64,000 nt of DNA from positions 186,001 through 250,000 of the forward strand of contig JANEZZ010002707.1 in assembly GCA_026122225.1 (NCBI GenBank), in the 5' to 3' direction. Below are positions 30,111 to 41,339 of the stretch, piece after piece. The notes below the pieces were generated by a model that saw nothing but the letters and a program-made list of their open reading frames with translations, was not told the origin of the DNA and did no database searches. This stretch comes from Heloderma charlesbogerti. Its lineage: Eukaryota > Chordata > Lepidosauria > Squamata > Helodermatidae. Numbering within the stretch: the stretch's first letter is position 1; every line of letters starts with the position of its first letter. The position numbers and the translations under genes were made by a program.

Positions 30111-33100
30111 TAGCACCTGGCTCCAACTGGTGGACTTTGGGCTTCTGGCGAAAAACAAGTAGATCCCACCAGCCTAAGGCTTGTCCACACCCGGCCAGGA
30201 GATGGAGCCATTATGGGACTTGACAGGAACGTACTGCTCCCCCTTACTCCCCCCCAACACTTACCACAAGAGCACAGAGAGGCACAAATGCATACAGAGA
30301 GGAGGAAGTTCCTGGTTTGAGTTCCAGCTTATCCTGATAGTATTTATTTGCTGAATTTCTTAGCCAACTTTCAGCAACACTGTAGTCTTCTGAAGTAGTG
30401 TCCCTTACTTCAAAATATCTTGCTTCCATCAAACATAACTGAAGTACCTTGTATCTCAGAAGTCCATAAAGCAAACACCACAATGACTCACAGTTCTTTA
30501 TTTCTTTCAAGCCATCAATGTGCCACAGGTGGCGATCACAGGTATGCATGGACAGGTAGTTTAGTCCATTTTTAATGAGCTAATTAAGCTTTGTGAACTT
30601 ATTTGCAATGCTCTCTAAAGAATGAGGTTTCTTATCATCTTTTGCTGGACCAGCAGCACCTTTTTAGTTTAATGAGGAATATTAGTCCCTAAAGATCCTT
30701 AGCAGCCATTATAGTCTCCTATGAGGAAGCATCTTTAGGAATTAAACTGCTAATTTTAGGAATTAAATTGCTAATTTTTCGTGCCAGTTACTGTAACAAT
30801 AGAGCAGATTGGAATAACTTTTGCAGTTGTTCGAGCGCTTTACGGTGGCCAGCATGCTGCTGTTCTGGTATGAGCACTGTCAGAGTTTTATCTTTACACA
30901 AGTATTTCATTATGACAATGCATCTCAGGTTTGAAAGAGATGACACCTAACATCATGTCCCTGTTATTTTTAACCAAGAACATTGATGGTGGGGAGAAGT
31001 GGAAGGTAGAAAGAACACCTTCAAAAGAGACCAAAGGAAATGTTATCTTGCAGCATTAGAACCTCTAGCAACCTAATTTCAGATAAAGTATTATAAACTA
31101 AGGAATGAAAGTCATAACATTTACCTTTAATAACTTGGTGTTCTTAAAAACGGCTGAAGCATGAAGCCAGAATATTGCTCTGGTGGCGAGTCTCTGCTAT
31201 TCACCATACCACACATTTTTACATCGCAGGCATGAAGGGCAATCCGTGTGGCTATGCTTTCCAACATGCACATACTATTAAGTCCCAAATGACAGCTTGT
31301 TAACTAGAAAACATTTTCATTCATTTCAACAAAACTCATTCATTTCCAGCTCTTTGGTGGGGGTTTGTTCATCTTGTCTGAGAGTTTGGTATAACCATTT
31401 GGATTGGTCTTCCTTCAAAGAATGCTACTAAAACTTAAGGCTTCTTGATACTGGGGGAAGGCGGAGAATGTGGCAGAGGAACACTGGAGGTCCCTTTTGC
31501 ATTCTGTTTACATTACAGAATCCAGGCACAGGTTTTAAATAAATTTGTGCCAGAGAAAACACAGAACACTCCCCACACCCATCTTGAGACAACCTTTTTT
31601 CTAGTGATTTGGAAGAAGTTCCAAAGAGTAGGCTCTGAGAGGACGGTAGAGCAGAGACTTACCTTTGATTACCCATGCGTCCCCATTAATATTTTGCATT
31701 CTTTTCTTACATCAATAGTGCCAACATCCTCCTCAAAATCTTGCCTCTCTCATGACTATCCAATAGAAGTTCATATCCGTAAAGAGCTTGCCATTGACAG
31801 CATGGTGAATAAATGCAGCCAGTCCCCCGCCCCCCCAATATGGAAGCCAATAGATGGTTTTATGTGTTAAGATTTTTTGATGGTTCAATAACATTTTTTG
31901 AGTTTTGTTTCTTAAATTCTGGCTTAAGTTAACAAAAACTGCTTTGGTATGATGTCTAACTATACTTTATAACCCAAATCTGAGCATTGAGCTTCCAAAC
32001 CAACAGTCAGACTACAATTTTGAGATGCTTGTCTACTTTCATCTTCTGTCCTCTCAGCATTCAAGTTTATTGGTGCAGTGGTTTCTGCAGGCAGAGAAAC
32101 CGAACTAACTACAGTTTGTCAATTCAAACATCTCAGTAAACCATAGTTAGCACAAACCATGATTTCTACTCTACTTCAAACCATGGTTTCTGATTCTGGT
32201 TTGCCAAACAATTGCAAGCCAAACATTATCACTTTGGATATCATGCCAAACCACAGTTAAGATGTCTGAATTGTGCCTCTGGTCCAGTTTGGACAGTCAT
32301 ACCTTGGCTTATTAAGCCAGGATATGCATGAGTCTTTTGCCTGCACATTGAGCCCCTTCATTCCTCCTTTTGCTCACACCAGGACGTCTCTAATTAACCA
32401 TAGTTTCCTTTTTCATCCTGTTTACAAAGGGTGCCGATAACAATGTCCTGCACTCATAGCCCTCTTGTGTTCTCCCACCGCTTTTTCGGTCTTTTTCCTT
32501 ACCACAGAAAAGATGGAACAGCCGCATCATGCCTTTGATTGTTAGTGCTGAGACCCCTCCATCTGGAAGCATCCCCGTTATCAACACTGTGCTATTACAG
32601 AATCTGGAAGGGGTATAATCCCTGATCATAAATCTTAATGGACAAACTCAAGAAGACAAACGAAAGAGGTCCATTCATAAAGACAACAAGGGTGTAAAAC
32701 GTGAATTAATATGAGATGGGCACATGATGGAGTACACCAGTTGTGTAAAATACATATGTGCTGCTGGGGCTTATTATAACTATTTCAGATTACTGAGGCA
32801 ACTGTGTGGGTGGCACACATTCGCTGATCCAGTTGCTGGAAAAGCCTATCCCTTGACTGCTTTCATCAATGTAGTTTGAACATCTTTCTTTGTGAATTAA
32901 GTCATGTGCCTGCGCACTGTCTAGTCACACAGGCCCAGCTGCTAAACTAACTTCCACAGCCGCCCACTTCAGCTTCCCTTTGCTGTGCTTTGTACTTGTC
33001 TAAAATCAAACCCTTTCTACATCTCTGTGTGCTAGATCTTTGATCTTATAATTCCGGGCTTTAATTTTATTTTAATGGTGATCAAAGTATGAGATGCAGC

Positions 33101-33296
33101 TTAGTCTGCTATACTGACAATGCTGATAAAAAAATTATAATGGCATGTAACTCAGTGGAGGGGGCAACTCTGTGTGTATGAAGGAGTGAATGCACAGAGC
33201 TATTCCATTACATCCACTGACGCTAAGGAAAAAGCCTCTTGTACAGGAGCTCCTAGTGTGCACTGGAGCTCTGGACTGGAGCAGAAGAGCCCAGGA
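30111..33296. other. Anonymous sequence of about 3.2 kb
   Basis: No gene, RNA or repeat family that I can name. TTAGGAATTAAACTGCTAAT is tandemly duplicated (with one change) near 30736-30777. A 101-codon minus frame at 30244-30549 and a 141-codon plus frame at 31445-31870 have no recognised motif and are probably chance. GGTTTGCCAAAC and GGTCCAGTTTGGACAG, near 32200-32290, hint at another decayed foldback element. Confidence 0.4.
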
Positions 33297-33669
33297 GCAT
33301 TTCTACATCAAGCTGAAATTCTGCAACTTTACTGGGGCTTTCTGCTTCCGTTTTAAATGTAAGATCACAACAGGCTCTCTTTACACATGCTTCCCTCCTC
33401 GCTTTCCCCCCTTATCTGTGTTGTTCTATATGTTTCATTATACAGCCACTAGATGGCGCTCCTCTGATGGCGGGATTTCCTCTTTTTACGAGGGAACTCA
33501 ACACACTGTAATTTGATAGCTCATTATCTCCAATCTTTTAAAAAATGGGATAAAGGTCATTTAGAGCGGGAGATGCCCTGGAGGTTGACGACATCATGTA
33601 AAGGACCTGCAAACTTCCACGAGTAACCAATCTCAATAGCAGGATAAAAGCCCCATGTGGAGAAGCCCC
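33297..33669. mobile_element. MITE family F with CTCF-like motif
   Basis: GAGCATTTCTACATCAAGCT at the left and CATGTGGAGAAGCCCC at the right are imperfect inverted ends. Close copies lie at 34566-34935 and 60767-61164, sharing GGGCTTTCTGCTTCCGTTTT, TTTGATAGCTCATTATCTCC and CCAATCTTTTAAAAAATGGG. At 33446-33459 CCACTAGATGGCGC fits the vertebrate CTCF core at every position. TSD unclear, no coding capacity. Confidence 0.75.
33446..33460 (+). promoter_or_regulatory. Candidate CTCF-type binding motif
   Basis: CCACTAGATGGCGCT agrees with the core consensus CCASYAGRKGGCRS at all 14 core positions. It is carried by a MITE. Binding in any cell is not shown by sequence alone. Confidence 0.45.
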
Positions 33670-34059
33670 ACATCTCAAAAAATAAAATAAAACATAACTT
33701 TCAGTGTCAAAGTCTTATGGGATTTAATAATGGAAAATTTTGAGATAGGGTGCAAAACCCCTGTTAATATGACGTATTTTATTTGAATAAGGAAGTCTTT
33801 TAAAGTAATAAGCCTGTTTTATTTTCAAAGTCAAAATGAAGCTAGAAGAGGGGTTTAAAAAATGCAGAAAATTCCACATAAGGGTAAAACACATGCCAAA
33901 TGCTAAACAGAAGTTTCAATATTATAATGACTGCTTGCAAATGAACATGTCCACATCACCAAAAAATTAGGTGATAAAGACCTGGGACCCGATTCAGTTA
34001 AAGGTAAACACTTTTAAGTCATTTATAACACAATTTATAGTCCTACTGAAATAATTAGG

Positions 34060-34155
34060 ATTTTAGCAGCGCAACCCTACTCAGTTACTCAGAACTTAGT
34101 CCTACTGAGTTCAATGGTGCTTACTCCCAGGTAAGTGTGTATAGAATTGCAGCTT
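34060..34155 (+). repeat. Short interspersed repeat (TACTCCCAGGTAAGTGTGTA type)
   Basis: GTCCTACTGAGTTCAATGGT, GCTTACTCCCAGGTAAGTGT and ATAGAATTGCAGC match a short repeat also seen at 38845-38935 (opposite orientation) and 40285-40373. Partial copies are near 16985, 35195 and 57260. Probably a small MITE. Confidence 0.6.
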
Positions 34156-34565
34156 AAAAGTGCTTCACTTTGGCTTGGGTGTGTGGAATTGATACCACAT
34201 TCAAAACTACCCAGCAGACACTTTTAAGAAACTGAACGTATTTCCAAACATCTCTGTCTATAAAAAGGATTTTTACACCTTGTTGAAGTATTCTTTTAGA
34301 AATGTATTGGCTTGTATATTAAATCTCTTTCAGCAATTAAAAAAGCATGTATAAAGTATGATGCTTGCTCAGAGAATAAAATGAGTAACGCAAACATAAT
34401 TATTACAGTATGGCAGAAATCTCTATAAATCCAGAAACTTTTGCTCTTCAGGCTTTATAGTTTGTAATAGGTTGTCTGTTTTAATATACATTCCTGTTTT
34501 GTTTTTTTCAGAACAAACCCCAAGGAGCCCTAAGGAGAGGCTGAGCTGTATCCGTGCCTTATAAT

Positions 34566-34935
34566 GGGCATTTCTACACCAGCCTAAAATCCTGCATGTA
34601 AAACGGGGCTTTCTGCTTCCATTTTAAATGCAGGATCACCACTGACTCCCTTTACATGCGCCTCCTTCCCCACCCTGCTTCTCCCCATATCTGAGTCTTC
34701 CATTAACTTTCATTGATCTCGCTTCTCTTCTTGCTGCTTTAACTCTTTTCACAGAGGAAACTGAGGCGGAACACAACAGGGGAATTTGATAGCTCATTAT
34801 CTGCGATCTATTTAAAAATGGAACAAAGGGCATTTAGTGCAGGAGGGTCACGGCGTCATGTAAAGAGCCCACAAATGTCCGTGAAGGAGCCATCTCAACT
34901 CAATCGCAGGAAAAAAGCTCCGTGTGATGAAGTGC
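34566..34935. mobile_element. MITE family F
   Basis: GGGCATTTCTACACCAGCCT...GGGGCTTTCTGCTTCCATTT...AATTTGATAGCTCATTATCT...AAGCTCCGTGTGATGAAGTG. Same family as 33297 and 60767. The segment with the CTCF-like motif is missing or replaced in this copy. Confidence 0.75.
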
Positions 34936-35784
34936 AATGTGTGAAAATAGAGTGTTGGAAGGGTAATAAAAACATTCTATTCCGCAAGTAGAAGCATAAC
35001 CACTAGATCAGCTCCAAGAGGTTGCTTGCAGAAGTTGTTCTACATATTTCTTTTCTTCAAAGTAAACATATGACACTTCTAGCATTTCATATTCACGCCT
35101 CTAAAGATAAGAGCATGTTATCTGTGATTTTTAAACTTAACTAGGGAAACTTATCAGTTATGGCAACACTTTCCAATAGGATGAATCCAGATTTTGTCAC
35201 ACTTAGAGTAGACCTATTGCAATCAAAAGGATTTAAGTTAGTACTTAAGTCCTATTGATTTCAAAAGGTCTACTTTAAGTATGCCTAAATCAGGTTCCAA
35301 CCCACTGAGCTGTGATGGCACATACGAATACTCTCTACAATAATTGGCATATCTTGTACAAAGGCCATGGAAGGCTGAAACAGTCCAACTGAAATCCCTG
35401 TGCACATTCACATCACCACAGAGCTGCTATACAAGCTTGCACATTCCCTTCCTTATTTGCATCACTGTTCAGTTCCAAACAACATGAGGGTCAAAAATTA
35501 GGAACCTTCCCTGCTCCCCACTCCTCCCAGTCTTAGGGCAATATTTTTCAACGGATGGTACTTCACAGTATATCAGGTGGTCTGACTCCCACTGATTGAA
35601 AAGCAATGCCTTACTCAAGTTTAGAAAAGAAAATTCAAACATTGCAAAAATTCTGAACTGGCAGTGGCTATCCAGTTAGTACGTACTGTTCACCCCAAAC
35701 TGAAAAAATCAAATGCTTGGGTGCAGTACCTGTTCTCCTAAACCCTGTGATTAAATATAACTACAGATATTTGAGAAAACCTGA
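34936..35784. other. Mostly anonymous sequence
   Basis: No gene recognised. AGTAGACCTATTGCAATCAA and AAGGTCTACTTTAAGTATGC near 35205-35285 are an inverted pair of about 80 bp, a partial relative of the short repeat at 40285. Confidence 0.45.
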
Positions 35785-36015
35785 AGAGCTGTTGTAGTGC
35801 AATTGCTAAAATAATGGGCTGTGTAAGCCAGGAAGTCCACAGTTCAAGGCCCGCTGTAGCTCTGAGCTCACTCTGTGAGCTGTAAATAAGCCGTTTTCAC
35901 TCTTCGTTTCCTCAACACGGTAAGTATCCTTACAGGATTCCTGTAAGGATTATTGCCACAATGTATATGTAACAGACTGGGCCTCAGAAGTTTGCCATGT
36001 AATAGAATAATCTAA
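35785..36015 (+). mobile_element. tRNA-derived SINE, decayed
   Basis: GTTGTAGTGCAATTGCTAAA (A-box region) and CACAGTTCAAGGCCCGCTGT (B-box region), followed by GCTCACTCTGTGAGCTG, TCGTTTCCTCAACACGG and a TTGCCATGTAATAGAA end. TCCTTACAGGATTCCTGTAA, at about 35928-35950, forms a small perfect palindrome. Confidence 0.55.
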
Positions 36016-36720
36016 ACAGGAAAGGAAATCCAGGAAGCTTGATAAGAATTAATGTGTATATTCTAAGTTTTAAGTGTTTGGTTTATAAAAGTGTTAAGGA
36101 AAATGTATAATGTAAAGTACTGTTAAATTATGTTGTGCCACCATGGTCTGGAGGGGTTAATTTGGAGTTAATGTGGGTGTGCTCACCCTGATCAAGGTGG
36201 GTAGTTAAGCCCGAAGTCCTGAGGGCAGATGAAGATAGAAGAGGAAGCATTTCTGTTGTTAGTTTTTGTTCAAAGGACATTTGAAAGAAGAGCAGAACAG
36301 ACAGAATGTGGCTCACTTCAGTAAGGAACTAGGAGACTGTCCTAGCTTTCTGAGAGCTGTGATGTATTTTCTTGCCTTCTGGAAGAAAGGCTGCTGATCT
36401 TGCCTGGGACGGAAACTGCATTGCTACTGAGGAGCTGGGAGAGCTGTTCTGAAGGAGAATCCATTCCACAGACCAGGATCTGGTGGCTGTTACAGAGCAG
36501 GAGTCTGGTGGATGGTGGCCTCCTGAGCCAATGCTGAGAGTATCTATACTTTCTTATTTTTCATAATTGCTATAAGACTTTGGTTTGGGATGTTTGTGAC
36601 CAATCCATCCATGAACATATGAAGAATTGTGCTAAGCCACTCAGTTGTGTTTGGCTATCCTGCAAAGGACTCACTGGGGTTGTCCTTGCTTGATATTCCA
36701 CTGGGTGTGTAATTTATGTT
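36016..36720. other. No recognised feature
   Basis: Anonymous sequence up to the MITE at 36721. No repeat or exon recognised. Confidence 0.45.
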
Positions 36721-37066
36721 TAGGGCGCAATCCTATGGGAATAGACGGCCGCCTCTGAACTTGGAGGCGACCACCTATCCAATGCAGAGTGGGCGGAGCG
36801 CGGAGGGGATCTTCTCCATTCTCTGACTGCCCTGAATTTGCAGCTAAACAGCTGATTTTGGCTGTCTAGCTGCGGGACTTTGGAGAGGGGAGGGGATGCC
36901 CCCTTTTGCTCCACTAAGCGCTGCTCTTCTGAGCATGGAGCCCAAGGACAATGTCAGTTTTCCGGGAAAATGACTTTGGAGCGTGACCTCTGAGGTCAGT
37001 TCCCGAAAACCAAACAATCCTATGGCTGTCTACCCACTGTCTACTGGTCATAGGATTGCGCCCCTA
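36721..37066. mobile_element. MITE family E
   Basis: Left TAGGGCGCAATCCTATGGGA and right TCATAGGATTGCGCCCCTA are nearly perfect inverted ends of about 17 bp, the best preserved copy of this family here. The interior has CCGCCTCTGAACTTGGAGGC and a right-hand CTACCCACTGTCTACTGG as in the other copies. I found no clear TSD. Confidence 0.8.
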
Positions 37067-37929
37067 ATGTGTCTTAATAAATTTCTTCATAATTGACTTG
37101 TCTTTGTCCCAAGTGAGACTCGGGTTACATACACGAAGTGCTCTGAATGCTCTAAAGCTCTATTTGAATAATATAAATATTATTGAAGTACTTAGTACAA
37201 TAAAAAGTGCTATACAAATGGGGAGACAAGTCAATTGGTTGTGTGTTTTTTGTAAACATTTTGATGGGGTTAACACACCTTTACTTTTGCCCTTTTGCAA
37301 ATTTGTTCACAGTTAAAGCTTCATGAATTATAGTGTTGATTTGACTCTGCTCTAGAAATGCCACAACCAGACCTATGAATTTTTGGTTTGTCAATAAACA
37401 CAGTGAAAATCTAACAATGCAATAATTTGAAGTGGGCTCTGCATTACTTTATAAATCAGAGCATTGTGTTGTACTTGTTTGGGCAGAGAATAAAAGAAGT
37501 GGTCAAATTAGACATGTCTTGATAAGCCAGAGTTACTGATAAGCCCTCGCTTGTACAACAAGCATGTTCATGAAAGCTACTTAATCACTCCCACTGCCAG
37601 TAAGAAGGGCTAAACAAACCACAGACCAACAAGGAACTCTGACTTGTTTCTCTCCCAACAAGACAGAGTAATAAGCCAATAACAATTCCCGGCTTATAAT
37701 TCTGGTTTCTCAGGGGAGAGACAAGCCAGAGTTTCCGGCTCACATGTAATGCTAAACAAACCACGGACAGAAAGTCTTGGTTCGTTTAGATACTCCCCCA
37801 ACTGGGCAGTATTTACTGTGATGCAAGAACTGGGTACATTTTTCTGATAGAGATGTCTGTTTCTCTTTCTATAAATGCTTAATTTTTTTTCTGACACAAG
37901 TTGTTCCTGACCTATTTATGCATCAGCTT
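37067..37929. other. Anonymous sequence
   Basis: No gene recognised. CTAAACAAACCAC occurs twice (about 37611 and 37752) near GACAAGCCAGAGTT-type words, suggesting a decayed repeat I cannot name. Confidence 0.4.
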
Positions 37930-38216
37930 GATATTTTTTGAAGTCTTCACAAAAATTCATATGCATCTTTCCCTAATGTACACATATTTTTGCAAGTGAC
38001 TTCCCCTAACATATGCCTTTCTGTATGTAATTTTCCCAATGTATGCATTTTTCCTCAACATACATTTTTGTATGCATTCTTTGATCAGAGAACTATCAAA
38101 AAATTGGGAGAAGTGTAAGAACTGAAGGATAATAGCATTCCAGTCTATTAGTTCATGATGTGTAAATTATTTTGGTTCATATTAAAACAGGAACCAAACT
38201 AATTTGTTCCCCATCT
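37930..38216 (-). mobile_element. hAT-like non-autonomous element family C, decayed
   Basis: The reverse complement begins GATGGGGAACAAATTAG and contains TTAGGGGAAGTCACTTGC and ATTAGGGAAAGATGCATATG, matching the layout of the AT-rich element at 5536-5990. The far end and TSD are not recognisable. Confidence 0.5.
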
Positions 38217-38407
38217 TCTTTCCTTTATTGAAAATAGAGGACCCTGCTTTTGTACACTTTTTAGATTCCTTTACAGCAGTGATCTTCACTATTTTTCAAG
38301 TGGAAGCCATTTTGGTTAAAACAACTGAATGTGACAGCCATATTAGCTTACTACTAAATCAACACAGAATAATCCAATGCAAAACTTACTTTAATGCCTC
38401 AGTTCCA

Positions 38408-38481
38408 ACCAGCATGGCCAATGGTCAGGAATGCTGGGAGCTGTAGTTCAAAGCATCTGACAGACACCAGGTTGGGGAAGT
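38408..38481. mobile_element. Foldback MITE family D, half copy
   Basis: ACCAGCATGGCCAATGGTCA, GAATGCTGGGAGCTGTAGTT and ACACCAGGTTGGGGAAG match the right half of family D. Confidence 0.7.
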
Positions 38482-38511
38482 CTGATTTAATATATTCCCC
38501 TCCCTACATAA

Positions 38512-38556
38512 GACACACAGACACACAGACACACAGACACACACACACACACACAC
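38512..38556 (+). repeat. (ACACAG)n/(AC)n microsatellite
   Basis: GACACACAGACACACAGACA followed by about eight AC units. Confidence 0.95.
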
Positions 38557-38599
38557 CCCTTCATGTAGCTCCAGGTTTTTATAGCTTCCTAGTCATTTT

Positions 38600-38806
38600 T
38601 ATCTCTGGTGTTTTAAACCTGTATTTTAAATCTCTGCATTGCTGCTAGGTTTTATTCTGGTTGTACTGTTTTATTGTGGTTTTAAGCTTTTATATTTTAT
38701 ATTGTTTTATGCTGTACTTCGTGGTTTTAATTTTTGTGAACCACCAAGACAGCTTCAGCTATTGGGCGGTATAGAAACGAAATAGACAAATTTATTTATT
38801 TATTTA
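38600..38806 (+). mobile_element. L2-type LINE 3' end
   Basis: Long T-rich stretch with TTTTATTGTGGTTTTAAGC, then TGAACCACCAAGACAGCTTC, GCTATTGGGCGGTATAGAAA and a TTTATTTATTTATTT end. The GGGCGGTATA(G/A)AA motif is the standard 3' end of squamate L2 elements. Confidence 0.75.
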
Positions 38807-38844
38807 ACGGGCATACTTGTCATTTGTTTATACATCCCATAATT

Positions 38845-38935
38845 AAGGTGTAACTGAAGAAGTACATGCTTACTTGGGAGTAAGCTCTGCTGAACACAGT
38901 GCAACTTTCTTATGCGCAGGATTGGGCTGCAATTT
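38845..38935 (-). repeat. Short interspersed repeat
   Basis: ATGCTTACTTGGGAGTAAGC, CTGAACACAGTGCAACTT and GCGCAGGATTGGGCTGCA match the short repeat at 40285-40373. Confidence 0.5.
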
Positions 38936-39323
38936 TGAGGGGAAAATGCAGGCAGGTGAGCCTTGTCGGCTGGAACTTGGGACTAGGAATGGGGAAAGAT
39001 GAGATTTCAGAAAGTCTAAGGAGGAATGGGGGCTCCCCAGGCCCTTCACCCTCCACTTTGTGTGATGACTCTCTCCATCACCTTGGGCACCATGCGCAGG
39101 TCTTTCCCTGCTGTTCTACTTCATTGGGCTCTTGGAGAAAGGAACCCAACCAGGGTACTGTATTCCCCTGATGAGGCTGCTACAGCCCTGCTGGCTGTGC
39201 ACATTTACTTGTGGGAAAGCCCTGCCCCGTTGAGCTCATTGGGGCTTTGTTTCTCAGTAAACATGCCAAGGATTAGGCTGCAGCGGCACATTCCACCCAG
39301 GCTGCTCCATTCTATTGGCATGG
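38936..39323. other. No recognised feature
   Basis: Anonymous sequence. Open frames have no recognised motif. Confidence 0.4.
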
Positions 39324-39649
39324 AGCTTTTCTACATAAGGCTGTTAATTCACTCTATCTACTTCCGGTTTCATTGCAGAATTGAAATCTGAGCACTACAA
39401 GAAGCGTGTTTCCTTTACTGCTTTTCTGCTCGGTGGCACTGAGGTATAGCAAAACATTGCAACCTCTAGGTGGCACTATGGTATAGTGGAGTAGCAGAAT
39501 TACACACGTGAAAAAAGCATTTTCTTCCACTTTCACTAATAATACCACTTTTCCCTTGCTCTAAAAAAGCTTGCCATCTAAAAACTTGTCTAAAGAACCC
39601 ATAAACAGGGAATGACAAGAACATAATAAATGCCTCATGTAGAAAAACT
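39324..39649. mobile_element. MITE family G with CTCF-like motif
   Basis: Left AGCTTTTCTACATAAGGC and right GCCTCATGTAGAAAAACT are inverted ends. The central CCTCTAGGTGGCAC (39463-39476) is the inverse of the segment at 10626-10639. Same family as 10413-10748, where it interrupts a SINE. No coding capacity. Confidence 0.75.
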
Positions 39650-40284
39650 CATGCTCTGCCCCCACTAACCCTCATGATCCTCTCCTCAGCTCACTCACAC
39701 TGATGGTAGAATGGAGATAGCTGAGCTGCAGTTAGTGGGTGGCAGAGACTCTTTTCACACATACTCACACTCACTCAGTCTCACACACACAGCCTCAAAT
39801 AGCTCCTCACCAGCTCAAAGACAACAAAGCTCTGCACAGTGCTTATGCTTTCTCCAGCTTTGAAGCTTCCCATGCTCTTGGTCCCGGAAGCCACCCTCCT
39901 TCTCCCATCATGTCATGTGATGCCCTGGGCAGATGATGCAGCAGAGTTTTTCCTCTACGGCTGTTCCCTTATTGGTGCTGCTGAGTGAAGCCCTGCCCAA
40001 AGGGCTCTATGATCCTTACAAACACTGAGCGTGGGAGGGGGCTGGGAGGGAATACTTTCTGAAACTAATAGTCCCAGTAGCCTCTACTAAATCAGCTCCA
40101 CTGCACCTTTGCTCCATGGTACTGGGGCTCCTCCTGCCCCTGGTGATCAGCATGTCCCTGGCTTCCAGCCCTGCACATGGCCAATGCTCTGATGCTGCTG
40201 CGAACAGCCACAAGGCAGCCTTCCTGCAGCATCCTGATTAAAAGCTGCCAGTGGCCCACGGGCCTTGCAATGAAAAACACTGCT
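39650..40284. other. No recognised feature
   Basis: Anonymous sequence with a short (CACT/CACA) stretch around 39755-39790. No exon or repeat family recognised. Confidence 0.4.
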
Positions 40285-40373
40285 TTACATCTATACGTAT
40301 CTACTCAGAAGTAAGTTCCATTGAGCTAAATGCAGCTTACTTCCAGGTAAGTGTGTATAGGATTGCAGCCTTG
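40285..40373 (+). repeat. Short interspersed repeat (best copy in window)
   Basis: ACATCTATACGTATCTACTC, AGAAGTAAGTTCCATTGAGC and CTTCCAGGTAAGTGTGTATA then GGATTGCAGCC. The left ATCTACTCAGAAGTAAG and right CTTACTTCCAGGTAAG segments are partly inverted, so it is probably a small MITE. Confidence 0.6.
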
Positions 40374-40979
40374 ATTTCTCACTTCCAGCAAGGCCAGGGC
40401 TTTGCAAGTTGTGCTTCATGTAGCTCCTCACAGGATTAAATCCCAGACTACCTGCTTCCCTCATGCAAGAAGGGCAAATGTACCAAGATGCATTATGTGT
40501 GGGCAGTCATCAACAATTGCCTTTAAAAAAAAATGAAAAGCAACCTTCCAAATCAGACGTTCTTGACAAGTAAACAATAGAGAAATCACTTGATCACATT
40601 AATGAAATGCTGTTGCTATGGGAAAACACCATTCTGATAAACAGGAAAGGGTGGGGGAAACCCGGACACATACTTCTGCATTTACTGCAGTCCAAGAGGA
40701 TTAGATCTTCTGAAGGAGGGTAGGCCACAATCTTGACATAATATTGTTCATTTATTTCCATTTTCAAACTTAACTGTAAGCATCCGGATGTACCCAACAG
40801 ATCTGAGAATCTGCAAGTTCACATTACTGCGTCCAGATACACAGTTTTAAAGTGTCTTTAAAACAATCCTTTTCTAAAGATGTAAAAGTCAAGAACTCTA
40901 AACACCAGAACCTTACCTGATATATACCACTGGGATTTCTTTGAAATCAAGGAAGGTTTGAATACCTATTGCCAAAGTA
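40374..40979. other. No recognised feature
   Basis: Anonymous AT-rich sequence without a recognised element. Confidence 0.4.
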
Positions 40980-41150
40980 TAGGAGCATAGCACACTGCCT
41001 TGTATCAAGTCAGACCACTGGTCTATCTAGCTCAGAGTTGTTTATGCTGACTGGTACAGGAGTCTTTCCAGCCATGCCTGGAAATGCCATAGACTGAACC
41101 TGAGACCTTTTGCATACAAAGCAGATGGTTTGCTACTGAGCTATAGTCCT
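40980..41150 (-). mobile_element. tRNA-derived SINE, antisense
   Basis: CACTGCCTTGTATCAAGTCA, GGTCTATCTAGCTCAGAGTT, GAACCTGAGACCTTTTGCAT and GCTACTGAGCTATAGTCC are the reverse complement of the SINE at 19085. Confidence 0.8.
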
Positions 41151-41339
41151 TTCTTTCAAACCAGTTGAGCCACTGGTTTATCTGGCCACTAATAAACCCT
41201 GTTATCCACATAACGACCAGTAAGAACTTACTGGTGATGCTAAATAACCTCTCTTTTGTCCCAATTTTCCTCTAGCATCCATAAAAACTGGTTGCTGTCT
41301 CTCTGTCTAGAGCAGGCCTCCTTAAGTTAAGGTCCCTTC

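Noticed and set aside
30244..30549. 101-codon minus-strand frame as a possible MGLL upstream exon
   Set aside because: It contains no match to the MGLL N-terminal or SHGAGEH regions and has no acceptor/donor pair in the right phase.
32390..32629. 79-codon minus frame as a transposase remnant
   Set aside because: No catalytic motif or family pattern recognised; base composition suggests chance.
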